This document shows, piece after piece, positions 6,913 through 15,272 of a stretch of DNA of 15,272 bases. The notes under the pieces are model-generated. The model was not told the origin of the DNA and made no database searches. It was given only the letters and a program-made list of their open reading frames with translations. Numbering within the stretch: position 1 is the first letter of the stretch; every line of letters begins with the position of its first letter. Where the stretch lies: the NCBI GenBank assembly GCA_900540205.1, contig UQER01000044.1, forward strand, positions 1 through 15,272, in the 5' to 3' direction. Source of the DNA: an uncultured Porphyromonadaceae bacterium (GTDB lineage Bacteria > Bacteroidota > Bacteroidia > Bacteroidales > Muribaculaceae). A program made the translations under genes and the position numbers.

Positions 6913-7138
6913 TACCCGTAAAAACTAAGTCTTGAATCAAAATACCGCAATAACTGGTTGGGCCACAGTGTAAAAGGCTCTGATGTTACATGGAGAAAGG
7001 GTAATGCGCGTGCTTGGCATCCGCATTTTCACAACGTCGGACTGAATCAATCGGCGGATCTCGATTCGATATCGGCGTACATTCGTACCTTGAATTTTGA
7101 CACCTAACTATTACCTTAATATTTTACCAATTATTTAA

Positions 7139-8848
7139 ATGAACAAGAATCACCTTTTTTGCAAGCTATGTATTGGCATAGGTTTGCTTGGCTTCGTTGC
7201 ATGCAGCGACGATGACGAAACCAGGTGGAACGATGTTGACGGGGCTGTACCCACCATGCAGCTCGAGGCATCGCACATCCGCACCGAGCAAGGGCGTTCC
7301 ATCACCGTTGCCGGAACGCTGGCTGACAAGGACGGAATCTCCACGGTTCATCTGTTTTGTCCTACCATCCATCTCGACAAGACAATCGACATTGTCGCGA
7401 TTTACGGAGAGCCCAAGACCACCTATCAGCTTAATTACACTCATCCCATCAACGAGAATGTATCGTCGGATCCCCACAATCTTGTAGTGACCGTGACCGA
7501 CGTAGGCGGTCGCCAGACTTCTCAGGAAGTGCTCGTGACAATGGATGCCGACTTTGTGGCACCTCAGTTCACCGCCCGTCCCTCCGATGAAGTTACCGTG
7601 CTTATCAAGGATCCCACCACGCTCAAGGTGCGTTTCGGTATCGCCGACGACAAGGCTCTTGAGTATGTCCGCGTGGTATTCATCAACGCCGACTATTATC
7701 AGGCACCTGTAGCTCCGGCAGCTGTTCCCGCAGCGCGTGCCGAGGGAGACGAAGAGCCGGAAACCCCGGCTGAGGATATATTTGCCGGCATCACCGATGA
7801 GAGCCAGGCTTTGGTGAACTCCCATGTGACGGAATTTGCCGATGCCAAAGTGTTCGACTTCGAGCAGGTGTTCTCTCTTGCAAGCGAGGAAGCCAACTAC
7901 GTACTCCTTGTGGAGGCCTGTGACCGCATGGACCATGTGATAACACTGAAGGCTGAATACAACGTTCAGGAGCTGCCCGACTTCGACAAGATGTATCTTG
8001 CCGACGTAGCAACCGCCCCCGAACTCAACAGCGACATTTTCGGTGTGCCCATCCTCATTGACCATACCGACAGCTATACCTACGAGGCACGCTACTACAA
8101 TGCCAAGGCCGGAACAGAGGTATGCTTCATCCCGCAGAGCACTGACTTCACCCCCATCTGCTTCGCTCCCGATGCAGAAGACCCCACCAAGCTCGGCGAT
8201 GATCCCGATGCTGTCAACAAGTTCGTGCTTGACCAGGAGGGTGTCTACTATCTCTTCAAGTTCAACACCCTCACACGCGAATACAGCTACGAGACATACT
8301 CCATAGCCGATGCACACGACCCCATCGAGGGCTTCGTGGATGGTGCCAACCAGCTCAATACCTGGCATGACTGGAGCGATCCAAGCGTTGTGTGGTGGCA
8401 GCCGTTCCATGTCGTGATGGCCACATGGGCCGGTCCCGACAATATCAAGGCCCAGTTTGTCCGCGATGACAAGAACCTCCACATCTGGCGTACGGAACCC
8501 ATCACATTCGATGCCGGCGAGTTCGGCTTCTTCATCGGCAACTGGCATTCACACGAATGGTGGCCCGAAACATGCTGGCGTGCCGACGACGAGCATAACT
8601 GCAGCAAGTGCGTGTACTACGGCCGCTGGTACTCCGACTTCGGAAACGTCAAGAACAACGACGCTTACTTCAACTGGAAATACGGCGATGTTCCAGGCTT
8701 CAACCAGCAGAAGTGGAACAACGACGAATCCTACAGAAAAATGTTTGTCGGCGATGTCTGGTTCAAGCCCATCATCCCTGCACGCGGCCGCTACATCATG
8801 GAAGTGGACTTCCACACCGAGCGTTGCCGTCTGGTGCCTGCAAACTAA
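7139..8848 (+). CDS. Surface glycan-binding lipoprotein, SusE/F-like, first gene of the PUL
   Basis: This 569-aa lipoprotein has a hydrophobic signal and lipobox FVAC (lipidated C22), followed by SDDDE, an acidic surface-export signal. It therefore probably sits on the outer face of the outer membrane and holds polysaccharide for the neighbouring transporter. Two Ig-like beta domains (about 35-137 and 140-280) are separated internally by a flexible Ala/Pro/Glu-rich stretch (about 189-212). A SusE/F-type beta domain follows (about 284-390, beginning MYLADV). The C-terminal domain (about 400-569) is very Trp-rich, with 14 Trp between 409 and 541, as expected of a carbohydrate-binding surface, and has clustered C479, C488 and C491. 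The gene ends 27 bp before the SusC gene and shares its operon. The glycan is not determined by sequence. It is placed ahead of SusC, whereas surface binding proteins usually follow SusD. Confidence 0.85.
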   Translation: MNKNHLFCKLCIGIGLLGFVACSDDDETRWNDVDGAVPTMQLEASHIRTEQGRSITVAGTLADKDGISTVHLFCPTIHLDKTIDIVAIYGEPKTTYQLNYTHPINENVSSDPHNLVVTVTDVGGRQTSQEVLVTMDADFVAPQFTARPSDEVTVLIKDPTTLKVRFGIADDKALEYVRVVFINADYYQAPVAPAAVPAARAEGDEEPETPAEDIFAGITDESQALVNSHVTEFADAKVFDFEQVFSLASEEANYVLLVEACDRMDHVITLKAEYNVQELPDFDKMYLADVATAPELNSDIFGVPILIDHTDSYTYEARYYNAKAGTEVCFIPQSTDFTPICFAPDAEDPTKLGDDPDAVNKFVLDQEGVYYLFKFNTLTREYSYETYSIADAHDPIEGFVDGANQLNTWHDWSDPSVVWWQPFHVVMATWAGPDNIKAQFVRDDKNLHIWRTEPITFDAGEFGFFIGNWHSHEWWPETCWRADDEHNCSKCVYYGRWYSDFGNVKNNDAYFNWKYGDVPGFNQQKWNNDESYRKMFVGDVWFKPIIPARGRYIMEVDFHTERCRLVPAN

Positions 8849-8875
8849 TACCATAACCAATCAGATCATTTTAAA

Positions 8876-11875
8876 ATGAAAAATATATTATTGCTATTTG
8901 CGGCGTTGTTCGCCTCAATCAGCGCATATGCCCAGACCGTGACCGGTACGGTCACATCGGCTGCCGACAACGAGCCCCTCATCGGTGCCACGGTTGTTGT
9001 GAAAGGCACAGCCAAGGGCGTCAGCACCGACATCGACGGCAACTATACCATTCAGGCCGAAGTCGGTCAGACACTGGTGGTTTCCTATGTGGGAATGAAC
9101 ACCACCGAGCAGAAAATCACATCCAATGTGATGAACATCGCTCTTTCCGAGAACTCCAACGTGCTCGATGAAGTCGTTGTGGTAGGTTACGGCGCGGTCA
9201 AGAAAAGCGACCTCACCAGCTCCATCTCCACAGTCAAAGGTGATGAAATCACCGAAATGACCACCGGTAACGCCATGGACGCTCTCCAGGGCAAGGTGAA
9301 CGGTGTCCAGATTGCATCGGGCGGTGGCCCGGGCTCGCAGCCCAAGGTGCTCATCCGCGGTGTCACCACCGTCAACGGCTCATCTCCTCTCTACGTTGTG
9401 GACGGCATGCCCGTGGGTACCTCCATCAACTTCCTCAACCCCTCCGACATCGAATCGATGGAAGTCCTCAAGGATGCTTCCGCAGCCGCTATCTACGGTA
9501 CACGCGGTTCTAACGGTGTCATCCTCATCACCACCAAGAAAGGCCGCGACGGCAAAATCAACGTCGACTTCTCCGCAAGCGTAGGTTTCCAGACCCTCAA
9601 GGACCCCAAGATGGCCGGTGCCGAGGAATATGAGAAAGTGTTCAACGCACGCTACACCAACGACGGCCGCGCAGTGCCCTGGCGTTCGCCCAAAACCGGC
9701 TACACCGATGCCGAAGGCACCGACTGGTGGAACACCGTCATCAACAAGACGGCCCTGGTGCAGAACTATCAGCTCGGCATCAACGGCGGTAACGAGAAAT
9801 ACACCTTCGCAGCCTCAGTGGGCTACTTCCGCAACAACTCGCAGTACGATGTAGGTTACTGGGACAAACTTACCATCAACCTCAACACCGAGTTCAACTT
9901 CTCCAAATACGTGCAGGCCGGTCTGCAGATCGCACCCCGCACCGAATCGTGGGAGGATACCCCCAACCAGTTCGGCTCGGCAATGGGCATGGACCCCACA
10001 ACCCCCGTGTTCAAGCATCTGGACAACTGGACCGACAACCCCTACAACCGCTACATGCGTAGCTACAACAACCAGGTGTGGAACCCCGCTGCAACGCTCG
10101 ACCGCCCTGTAGGCCACAGCCGCAACTACGGTGTGCTCCTCAACCCCTACTTGCAGATCAAGCCCGTCGAGGGTCTTGTGCTCCGCACTCAGTTCGGTGT
10201 TAACGCATCTGTTGTGCGCACCGATTCCTATGCTCCCATCTTCTCGCTCGACGCACTCGAACAGAGCACAACCAGCTCGGTTACTCGCCGCATGTACGAG
10301 AACGTTGACTGGAACTGGACCAACACCGCCAACTACAACATCTCCATCGCCGAGAAGCACAACATCAACGCCATGGTGGGCTTCACTGCCGAACGCTTCG
10401 GCTATTGGAACGTACAGGCCAAACGTGAAGGCATTCCCAACGATGAGGATACCCTCCGCGAGGTTGATGCAGGTACAGGCGAACAGTATGCCAACGGCGA
10501 TACCAGCTACTATACCCTCGTATCCTGGCTCGGCCGTGTGATGTACAACTTCACTCAGCGCTACTACATCACCGCTTCGGTCCGCGTCGACGGTTCAAGC
10601 CGTTTCGGCGACGGTAACAAGTACGCCACCTTCCCCGCAGTTTCGGGCGCATGGCGCATCAGCGAGGAGCCCTTCATGAAGGACGTCGACATCATCGACA
10701 ACCTTAAGATCCGTGCCGGCTGGGGTAAGGTGGGTAACCAGGCTATCGCCAACTCCGCCTATCAGTCGCTTGTCGGCTCCAACAACGTTGTTATCGGCGG
10801 TATCCGCGTACCTGGTACTACAATGACATCGATCGGTAACCCCGACCTCAAATGGGAGACGGTGGAGGACTACAACATCGGTGTAGACCTCTCGATGCTC
10901 AACTCGCGCCTGCAGTTCACCGCCGACTTCTACAAAAAGAAATCGCACGACATGCTCTACAGCAAGCAGAACTACATGTGGATGGGTTATCCCGCATGGC
11001 TTTCGGCCGTTACAATGAACATCGGCGAGATGGAAGCCACCGGATGGGAACTCGGCATCAGCTGGCGCGACCGCGTGGGCGACTTCCGCTATGAAGTGGG
11101 AGTGAACCTCAGCGGCGTGCGCAACAAGGCCATCAAGCTCACGGGCGACGGTCCTATCGACGGCGACTACACCCGCTCGATGGACGGCGAACTCATCGGT
11201 CGCTTCTACGGCTACCGCACCGACGGCCTCTTCCAGAACTGGACAGAAGTCTACAGCCACTCTGACGAACATGGTAACCTTATCCAGCCAAACGCACAGC
11301 CCGGCGATATCCGTTTCCTCGACCTCGACGGCAACGGCAAAATCGACGAGAACGACCGCGACTTCATCGGCAACCCCTATCCTGATGTCATGATGGGTCT
11401 GAACATCGCACTCGGATGGCGCAACTGGGACCTCAACGCCAACTTCTACGGCTCGTTCGGCAACGACATATACAACTGCACCAAGAGCCGCTACAGCGGT
11501 GTGGCCGGAGAGAACGTATTTGCCGGTACATTCGACAAGTGCTGGCATGGCGAAGGCACATCCACCGAGTATCCCCGTCTGAGCGCCAACGACTCCAACC
11601 TCAACTACTCGCGCAAGAGCGACTGGTTCGTGGAGGACGGCAGCTACTTCCGCTGCAAGCTGCTCCAGATCGGCTACACTATTCCCAAAAAGCTTGTGGG
11701 TGGCACCAACCTGCGCCTGAGTGTGTCGGCACAGAATCTCTTCACCATCACCAGCTACTCCGGCATGGATCCCGAACGCCCCATGCTCGACGGCGATGTG
11801 CTCAACACCGGTATCGACGGTATCGCTTACCCCAATCCGCGCACATTCCTCTTTGGTGTAAACTTTAACTTCTAA
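8876..11875 (+). CDS. SusC-like TonB-dependent outer-membrane transporter
   Basis: This 999-aa transporter is of typical SusC length and imports oligosaccharides across the outer membrane using TonB energy, with its SusD partner as lid. A classical signal peptide ends near AYAQ (19/20). A carboxypeptidase-regulatory-like beta domain follows (about 21-92), then a TonB box LDEVVVVGYG (97-106). The plug domain carries the family motifs KVLIRG (157-162), LYVVDG (172-177) and LKDASAAAIYGTRGSNGV (198-215). The rest is the 22-strand barrel and ends in the aromatic VNFNF. A Ca-binding-like DLDGNGKIDEND loop starts at about 816. There is no N-terminal STN domain, so signalling to an ECF-sigma/anti-sigma pair is not expected. 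It lies 27 bp after the binding lipoprotein and 15 bp before SusD. Start context is A-rich (TTTTAAAATG). Confidence 0.97.
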   Translation: MKNILLLFAALFASISAYAQTVTGTVTSAADNEPLIGATVVVKGTAKGVSTDIDGNYTIQAEVGQTLVVSYVGMNTTEQKITSNVMNIALSENSNVLDEVVVVGYGAVKKSDLTSSISTVKGDEITEMTTGNAMDALQGKVNGVQIASGGGPGSQPKVLIRGVTTVNGSSPLYVVDGMPVGTSINFLNPSDIESMEVLKDASAAAIYGTRGSNGVILITTKKGRDGKINVDFSASVGFQTLKDPKMAGAEEYEKVFNARYTNDGRAVPWRSPKTGYTDAEGTDWWNTVINKTALVQNYQLGINGGNEKYTFAASVGYFRNNSQYDVGYWDKLTINLNTEFNFSKYVQAGLQIAPRTESWEDTPNQFGSAMGMDPTTPVFKHLDNWTDNPYNRYMRSYNNQVWNPAATLDRPVGHSRNYGVLLNPYLQIKPVEGLVLRTQFGVNASVVRTDSYAPIFSLDALEQSTTSSVTRRMYENVDWNWTNTANYNISIAEKHNINAMVGFTAERFGYWNVQAKREGIPNDEDTLREVDAGTGEQYANGDTSYYTLVSWLGRVMYNFTQRYYITASVRVDGSSRFGDGNKYATFPAVSGAWRISEEPFMKDVDIIDNLKIRAGWGKVGNQAIANSAYQSLVGSNNVVIGGIRVPGTTMTSIGNPDLKWETVEDYNIGVDLSMLNSRLQFTADFYKKKSHDMLYSKQNYMWMGYPAWLSAVTMNIGEMEATGWELGISWRDRVGDFRYEVGVNLSGVRNKAIKLTGDGPIDGDYTRSMDGELIGRFYGYRTDGLFQNWTEVYSHSDEHGNLIQPNAQPGDIRFLDLDGNGKIDENDRDFIGNPYPDVMMGLNIALGWRNWDLNANFYGSFGNDIYNCTKSRYSGVAGENVFAGTFDKCWHGEGTSTEYPRLSANDSNLNYSRKSDWFVEDGSYFRCKLLQIGYTIPKKLVGGTNLRLSVSAQNLFTITSYSGMDPERPMLDGDVLNTGIDGIAYPNPRTFLFGVNFNF

Positions 11876-11890
11876 TCCCATCCGATTAAA

Positions 11891-13519
11891 ATGAAAAAAC
11901 TATCTATATTGGCAACCGTCGGCGCGGCACTCCTGCTGAGCTCCTGCAACGACTTCCTGGACGAACCGGCGCGTGGCCAGCAGAACCGCGATAACTATTT
12001 CTCCACCGAGGAGGAATGCCGGGACTTCGTCAATGGTCTTTACTATTGGATCACCTGCGACGACTGGTGGCAGGTCTACAACCCCTGGCTCCAGGTCGAG
12101 ATGTGCACCGACAACGCCTGGATGGGCAACACCACTCAGGACGGCGACTACCGCAACCTGGTTGAGTACATGCCCAACGGTCAGGAAAACGGCCCGTCGA
12201 GCAACTTCTACCAGTACCGCTACAAAGCCATCCTCAACTGTAACATTGCCATCCAGAATATTGCAGACGAAGATATCGTCATGTCACCCTCGGTGCGTGC
12301 AAATCTTCTGGCGCAGGCTCATTTCCTCCGCGGATACTATTATTTCGAGCTTGTCAAGCTCTATGGCGGTATGGTGCTCATGGATCATCTTTACACCGCC
12401 GGTGAGGCTGAAGGTGTAGGACGTTCTACCGAGGACCAGACCTACGAATTCATCGCCGAGGACTTCCGTTATGCCATCCGCAATCTCCCCCAGAAAAGCG
12501 AGCTTGCAGCTGCCGACATGGGTCGCGCTACCCGTGGCGCCGCTCTCGGTCTGCATGGCAAGGCTTTGGTTTACCGTGGCAAATGGAAACAGGCTTCCGA
12601 TACACTGGGCCTGATTGTACGCGAAGGCGAATACGACCTTTGCCCCAGCTTCGGCGACAACTTCGATCCCACAAAGAAGAACGGCATCGAGTCGCTGATG
12701 GAAGTACAGCATCTCTACGATGCAGCCTACAACATCGGTTGCGCGCTGTCCACAGTTGCCGGTCCCCGCGACGTGGCCGACCAGGACGGTTGGGCATGGG
12801 GTGTTCCCACCGCTTATCTTGAGAAACAGTTCCTCGACGCAGGCGACACCGAGCGTCTCCGCTGGACCATCATCAAGAACGGCGATACCGAAATCGCAGG
12901 CGAACCCGACTTCGAGGCTCTTATCGAGAAGCAGGGAAATGCAAACAACGACGGCACCTATTTCGTGAACAAAGGCTCTCAGAAGTCGCCCCGCATCTTC
13001 CGTAAATATTATTGCCCGCTCGCACAGCGTGGTGAGAAATTTGATCAGGTTCACTCGCCGATCAACTGGCCCATCCTGCGCTATTCCGATGTGCTCCTGC
13101 TTTATGCCGAGGCTCTTAACGAGCAGGGACGTGACGCCGAGGCTGCACGCTTCGTCACACAGGTACGTCAGCGTGCTTTCCTCAAAGGCGTTAACGGTAA
13201 AGCCGGCGACGAACTTCGCAAAATCATCCGCAAGGAGCGTCAGCTTGAACTTGCCGGTGAATTCCACCGCCTGTTCGACATACGTCGCTGGATTGACGAT
13301 AACGGCAAACCTATGATTGCAAACATCATGGGCCCCAACGGTAGCTTCGTTCAGTTCAACACCGATCCCGAGACAGCCGATCCCGATGAATTCGAGAATC
13401 AGCGTGAACCTTCAAACGAGGGTATCAACTTCAACGAGAGCCGCGACCTCCTCTGGCCTATCCCATTGGTTGAAATCGAGCGTTCGAACGGTGCCATCCA
13501 GCAGAACCCCGGTTGGTAA
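11891..13519 (+). CDS. SusD-like nutrient-binding outer-membrane lipoprotein
   Basis: This 542-aa lipoprotein partners the SusC barrel and captures oligosaccharides at the cell surface as the hinged lid of the transporter. The signal peptide ends in lipobox LSSC (lipidated C19), followed by the NDFLDEPARGQ start typical of the family. The TPR-containing N-terminal half includes LLAQAHFLRGYYYFELVKLY (144-163). The C-terminal half includes LRYSDVLLLYAEALNE (397-412) and a final WPIPLVEIERSNGAIQQNPGW-type tail, of which WPIP and QNPGW are diagnostic. The start codon follows the SusC stop by 15 bp in an A-rich context (GATTAAAATG). The pair is therefore translated from one message. Ligand specificity cannot be read from the sequence, but the GH30 neighbour suggests beta-1,6-linked galactan or glucan. 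Confidence 0.97.
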   Translation: MKKLSILATVGAALLLSSCNDFLDEPARGQQNRDNYFSTEEECRDFVNGLYYWITCDDWWQVYNPWLQVEMCTDNAWMGNTTQDGDYRNLVEYMPNGQENGPSSNFYQYRYKAILNCNIAIQNIADEDIVMSPSVRANLLAQAHFLRGYYYFELVKLYGGMVLMDHLYTAGEAEGVGRSTEDQTYEFIAEDFRYAIRNLPQKSELAAADMGRATRGAALGLHGKALVYRGKWKQASDTLGLIVREGEYDLCPSFGDNFDPTKKNGIESLMEVQHLYDAAYNIGCALSTVAGPRDVADQDGWAWGVPTAYLEKQFLDAGDTERLRWTIIKNGDTEIAGEPDFEALIEKQGNANNDGTYFVNKGSQKSPRIFRKYYCPLAQRGEKFDQVHSPINWPILRYSDVLLLYAEALNEQGRDAEAARFVTQVRQRAFLKGVNGKAGDELRKIIRKERQLELAGEFHRLFDIRRWIDDNGKPMIANIMGPNGSFVQFNTDPETADPDEFENQREPSNEGINFNESRDLLWPIPLVEIERSNGAIQQNPGW

Positions 13520-13546
13520 TCCCCCGATAACAACTTTCAATTAATC

Positions 13547-13580
13547 CCGTTCCGCAGCCCGGCATGCGGTTGCGGAACGG
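13547..13580 (+). repeat. Strong hairpin between the SusD and GH30 genes
   Basis: CCGTTCCGCA (13547-13556) pairs perfectly with TGCGGAACGG (13571-13580) around a 14-nt loop. It lies in the 95-bp gap between SusD and GH30, 34 bp before the GH30 start. No T-run follows on either strand, so it is not a canonical terminator. It may protect the upstream message, mark a processing point, or reduce expression of the enzyme relative to the transport pair. Confidence 0.7.
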
Positions 13581-13614
13581 ATATGAAACAATTTAACAGA
13601 CATTTCCTTAAATC

Positions 13615-15231
13615 ATGAAATTATCAAAATATCTGCTTATCGGGTTTGCGGCACTTTCGTTGGTGAGCTGCGATAAGGATGATCCCACCTTCGCCGATTA
13701 TGTACCCGACAAGAACGGAGAGACAGAAGACCCTGATAAACCTTCCGGTCCGGAAATACCCGCCGGTGCGGAGCTTCAGAAAGTGACGGTTGATCGCAAC
13801 ACCGCTTACCAGACCATCGCCGGATTCGGAGCCTCGGACTGCTGGGCACCAGCATTCGTGGGCGAGAACTGGACGAGCTGCCGCGACGAGATTGCCACAT
13901 TGCTGTTCGATCAGTCGGGCACTGGTGCCAAGGTTAAAGGTATCGGCCTCTCAATGTGGCGTATGAACCTCGGCGCAGGCTCATGGGAGCAGGGCGATGC
14001 TTCCGGCATCGTCGACAAGAGCCGCCGTGCTGAGAGCTACCGTGGGGCCACATCCGAATATGACTGGACAAAATGTACAGGCCAGCGTTACTGGATTGAG
14101 AAAGCCCGCGATTACGGTGTGGAGAAGTTCGTGTTCTTCAGTAACTCTCCGCTGGTGGAATACACCTATAACGGCCAGGCTCGCAGCGACCGCGGTACCG
14201 GCGTATCCAATCTCAAACCCGAGAATTATGAGGCTTACGCTAACTACATGGCCGATGTTGCCCTGAAATACAAGAACGACGGCTACAACATCACCCACAT
14301 CTCTCCGTTCAACGAGCCTCAGTACGACTGGAAAGGTAACAGTCAGGAAGGTTCAGGCTGGAGCTTGGCAGAGCAGGCCAAGATGGTGCGTGCACTCGAC
14401 AAGGCACTCACTGAAAAGGGTGCCGACATAGACATCCTCCCCGGTGAGGCTGCCTCGTGGGAGTATGACGTCATGTCACACTACTTTACCGCAGGCGATG
14501 CCGCCTATATCGGCGACTGCACACATGTGAAGAACAATCTGTTCGGAGCACACAGCTACTGGACCGACAAGAACTGGGCCACAATGCGCAATGTCCGCCA
14601 AAAAGTGGCCAATACAGCCGCTCAGTACGGTGTGGATCTGTGGCAGACCGAATGGTCAATGCTTACCAACGACAGCGATTACAATCCTGATGAGTTCCCC
14701 GGATATGCCGCCGGAACCGAAATGGACCACTCCATCCAGATGAGCCGAGTTATCCACAACGACCTCACCGTGGCCAACTGTACCTCGTGGAGCTACTGGA
14801 CATCGATGGACGGCGGTACAGCCGAACATAAAAACCGCTTTATACTTATCCGTCTGATTCCCGACGGCGGTGATCTCACCGAAGGCGACGGAAAATACCT
14901 TGCCACCACCAACCTTTGGGTGCTTGGTAACTACTCGCTGTTTGTGCGTCCCGGTTATGTGCGCATCTCTCACGATGTAGAGAACGAGGGTTACGACTTC
15001 TTCGGCTCAAGCTATCTTGCTCCCGACAACTCGCGCATCGTCTCGGTCTACACCAACTCAACCGACAAGACATTCTATCTGCAGGATGAGTTCGAAGGCC
15101 GCGACGCCATCATGGGTATCAAGACCTACACCACCACCGACGAAAAGCAGATGGAACCCGCCACAGTGCGTGTCAAGGACGTTGTCACCATCGCTCCCAA
15201 GAGCGTGGTCACTGTGGTCTACGACCTCTGA
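13615..15231 (+). CDS. GH30-family endo-glycanase lipoprotein, probably endo-beta-1,6-galactanase type
   Basis: This 538-aa enzyme is a retaining glycoside hydrolase with a (beta/alpha)8 barrel and side beta-sandwich, expected to cut the polysaccharide at the cell surface. The lipobox is LVSC (lipidated C19), followed by DKDDP, which resembles the acidic surface-export signal. A Pro/Glu/Asp-rich linker (about 22-52) then precedes the catalytic domain. Catalytic acid/base is E234 in SPFNEPQ (230-236) and nucleophile is E346 in WQTEWS (343-348). The NEPQ, W239 and QEG (244-246) arrangement resembles the GH30 branch that includes endo-beta-1,6-galactanases rather than glucosylceramidase-like or xylanase branches; beta-1,6-glucanase remains possible. 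The C-terminal about 440-538 forms the beta-sandwich. It follows SusD by 95 bp, with a hairpin in between. Family is secure; substrate is inference. Confidence 0.9.
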   Translation: MKLSKYLLIGFAALSLVSCDKDDPTFADYVPDKNGETEDPDKPSGPEIPAGAELQKVTVDRNTAYQTIAGFGASDCWAPAFVGENWTSCRDEIATLLFDQSGTGAKVKGIGLSMWRMNLGAGSWEQGDASGIVDKSRRAESYRGATSEYDWTKCTGQRYWIEKARDYGVEKFVFFSNSPLVEYTYNGQARSDRGTGVSNLKPENYEAYANYMADVALKYKNDGYNITHISPFNEPQYDWKGNSQEGSGWSLAEQAKMVRALDKALTEKGADIDILPGEAASWEYDVMSHYFTAGDAAYIGDCTHVKNNLFGAHSYWTDKNWATMRNVRQKVANTAAQYGVDLWQTEWSMLTNDSDYNPDEFPGYAAGTEMDHSIQMSRVIHNDLTVANCTSWSYWTSMDGGTAEHKNRFILIRLIPDGGDLTEGDGKYLATTNLWVLGNYSLFVRPGYVRISHDVENEGYDFFGSSYLAPDNSRIVSVYTNSTDKTFYLQDEFEGRDAIMGIKTYTTTDEKQMEPATVRVKDVVTIAPKSVVTVVYDL

Positions 15232-15272
15232 TCAGTCCCAAAGGCTGACATCACCTTATAAATTAGCGGCGT
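15232..15272. other. Window end after the GH30 gene
   Basis: Only 41 bp follow the GH30 stop codon. I see no hairpin with a T-run, so the operon probably continues beyond the window. Confidence 0.5.

Larger units (their letters stand above)
6662..7138. other. Divergent intergenic region of 477 bp
   Basis: This gap separates the minus-strand lipoprotein operon from the plus-strand PUL. It contains a -7 like box for the lipoprotein (6741-6748), a perfect 7-bp inverted repeat (6774-6803), a plus-strand promoter (6881-6912), and a leader of about 220 nt before the first PUL gene. I see no tRNA, no intrinsic terminator and no convincing gene. A stop-free frame of 61 codons (6922-7104) lacks an ATG and has codon use unlike the flanking genes. 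Confidence 0.8.

Noticed and set aside
7166..8548. A 460-codon minus-strand frame opposite the binding lipoprotein
   Set aside because: It is a shadow of a lipoprotein gene with a clear lipobox, export signal and operon context.
10595..11881. A 428-codon minus-strand frame opposite the SusC gene
   Set aside because: The plus-strand frame has unambiguous SusC motifs throughout; the antisense product is Val/Ala/His-rich and has no family signature.

Overview
The window reads as a chromosomal segment of a Bacteroidales bacterium (phylum Bacteroidota). Supporting points are a SusC/SusD pair, lipoproteins with SDDD/KDD-type surface-export signals, a -7 box of the TAnnTTTG type, and A-rich translation starts without Shine-Dalgarno sequences. 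The moderately high GC of the chromosomal part, with C-ending codons, would suit a gut Muribaculaceae member. That family assignment is inference, and I could not test it.

Region 1 (1 to about 2460) is the end of an integrated mobile element. On the minus strand it carries a zinc-finger protein with four tandem helix-turn-helix units, then a tyrosine recombinase, then a strong terminator. It looks clearly more AT-rich than the rest. Two near-identical 15-bp repeats spaced 20 bp apart lie just upstream of the HTH gene and are candidate operators. The element abuts the 3' end of mnmE, a known integration site of other islands such as SGI1. The far end of the element is outside the window.

Region 2 (2429 to 6748, minus strand) is a chromosomal run: an OmpA/TPR lipoprotein, a membrane-anchored DNA/RNA non-specific endonuclease, and the tRNA-modification GTPase mnmE, which ends in a rho-independent terminator. 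Gaps of 42 and 68 bp suggest co-transcription. A 477-bp divergent intergenic region (6662-7138) separates this run from region 3 and holds promoter elements for both directions.

Region 3 (about 6881 to 15231, plus strand) is a compact polysaccharide utilization locus (PUL): a Trp-rich surface glycan-binding lipoprotein resembling SusE/F, a SusC-like TonB-dependent transporter, a SusD-like lipoprotein, and a GH30-family endo-glycanase lipoprotein. The enzyme most resembles the endo-beta-1,6-galactanase type. In the expected scheme the surface enzyme cuts the polymer, the binding lipoprotein and SusD capture the oligosaccharides, and SusC imports them. No regulator and no exo-acting enzyme is present, and the window ends 41 bp after the GH30 gene, so the locus probably continues. 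I found no tRNA, rRNA, CRISPR array or insertion sequence.
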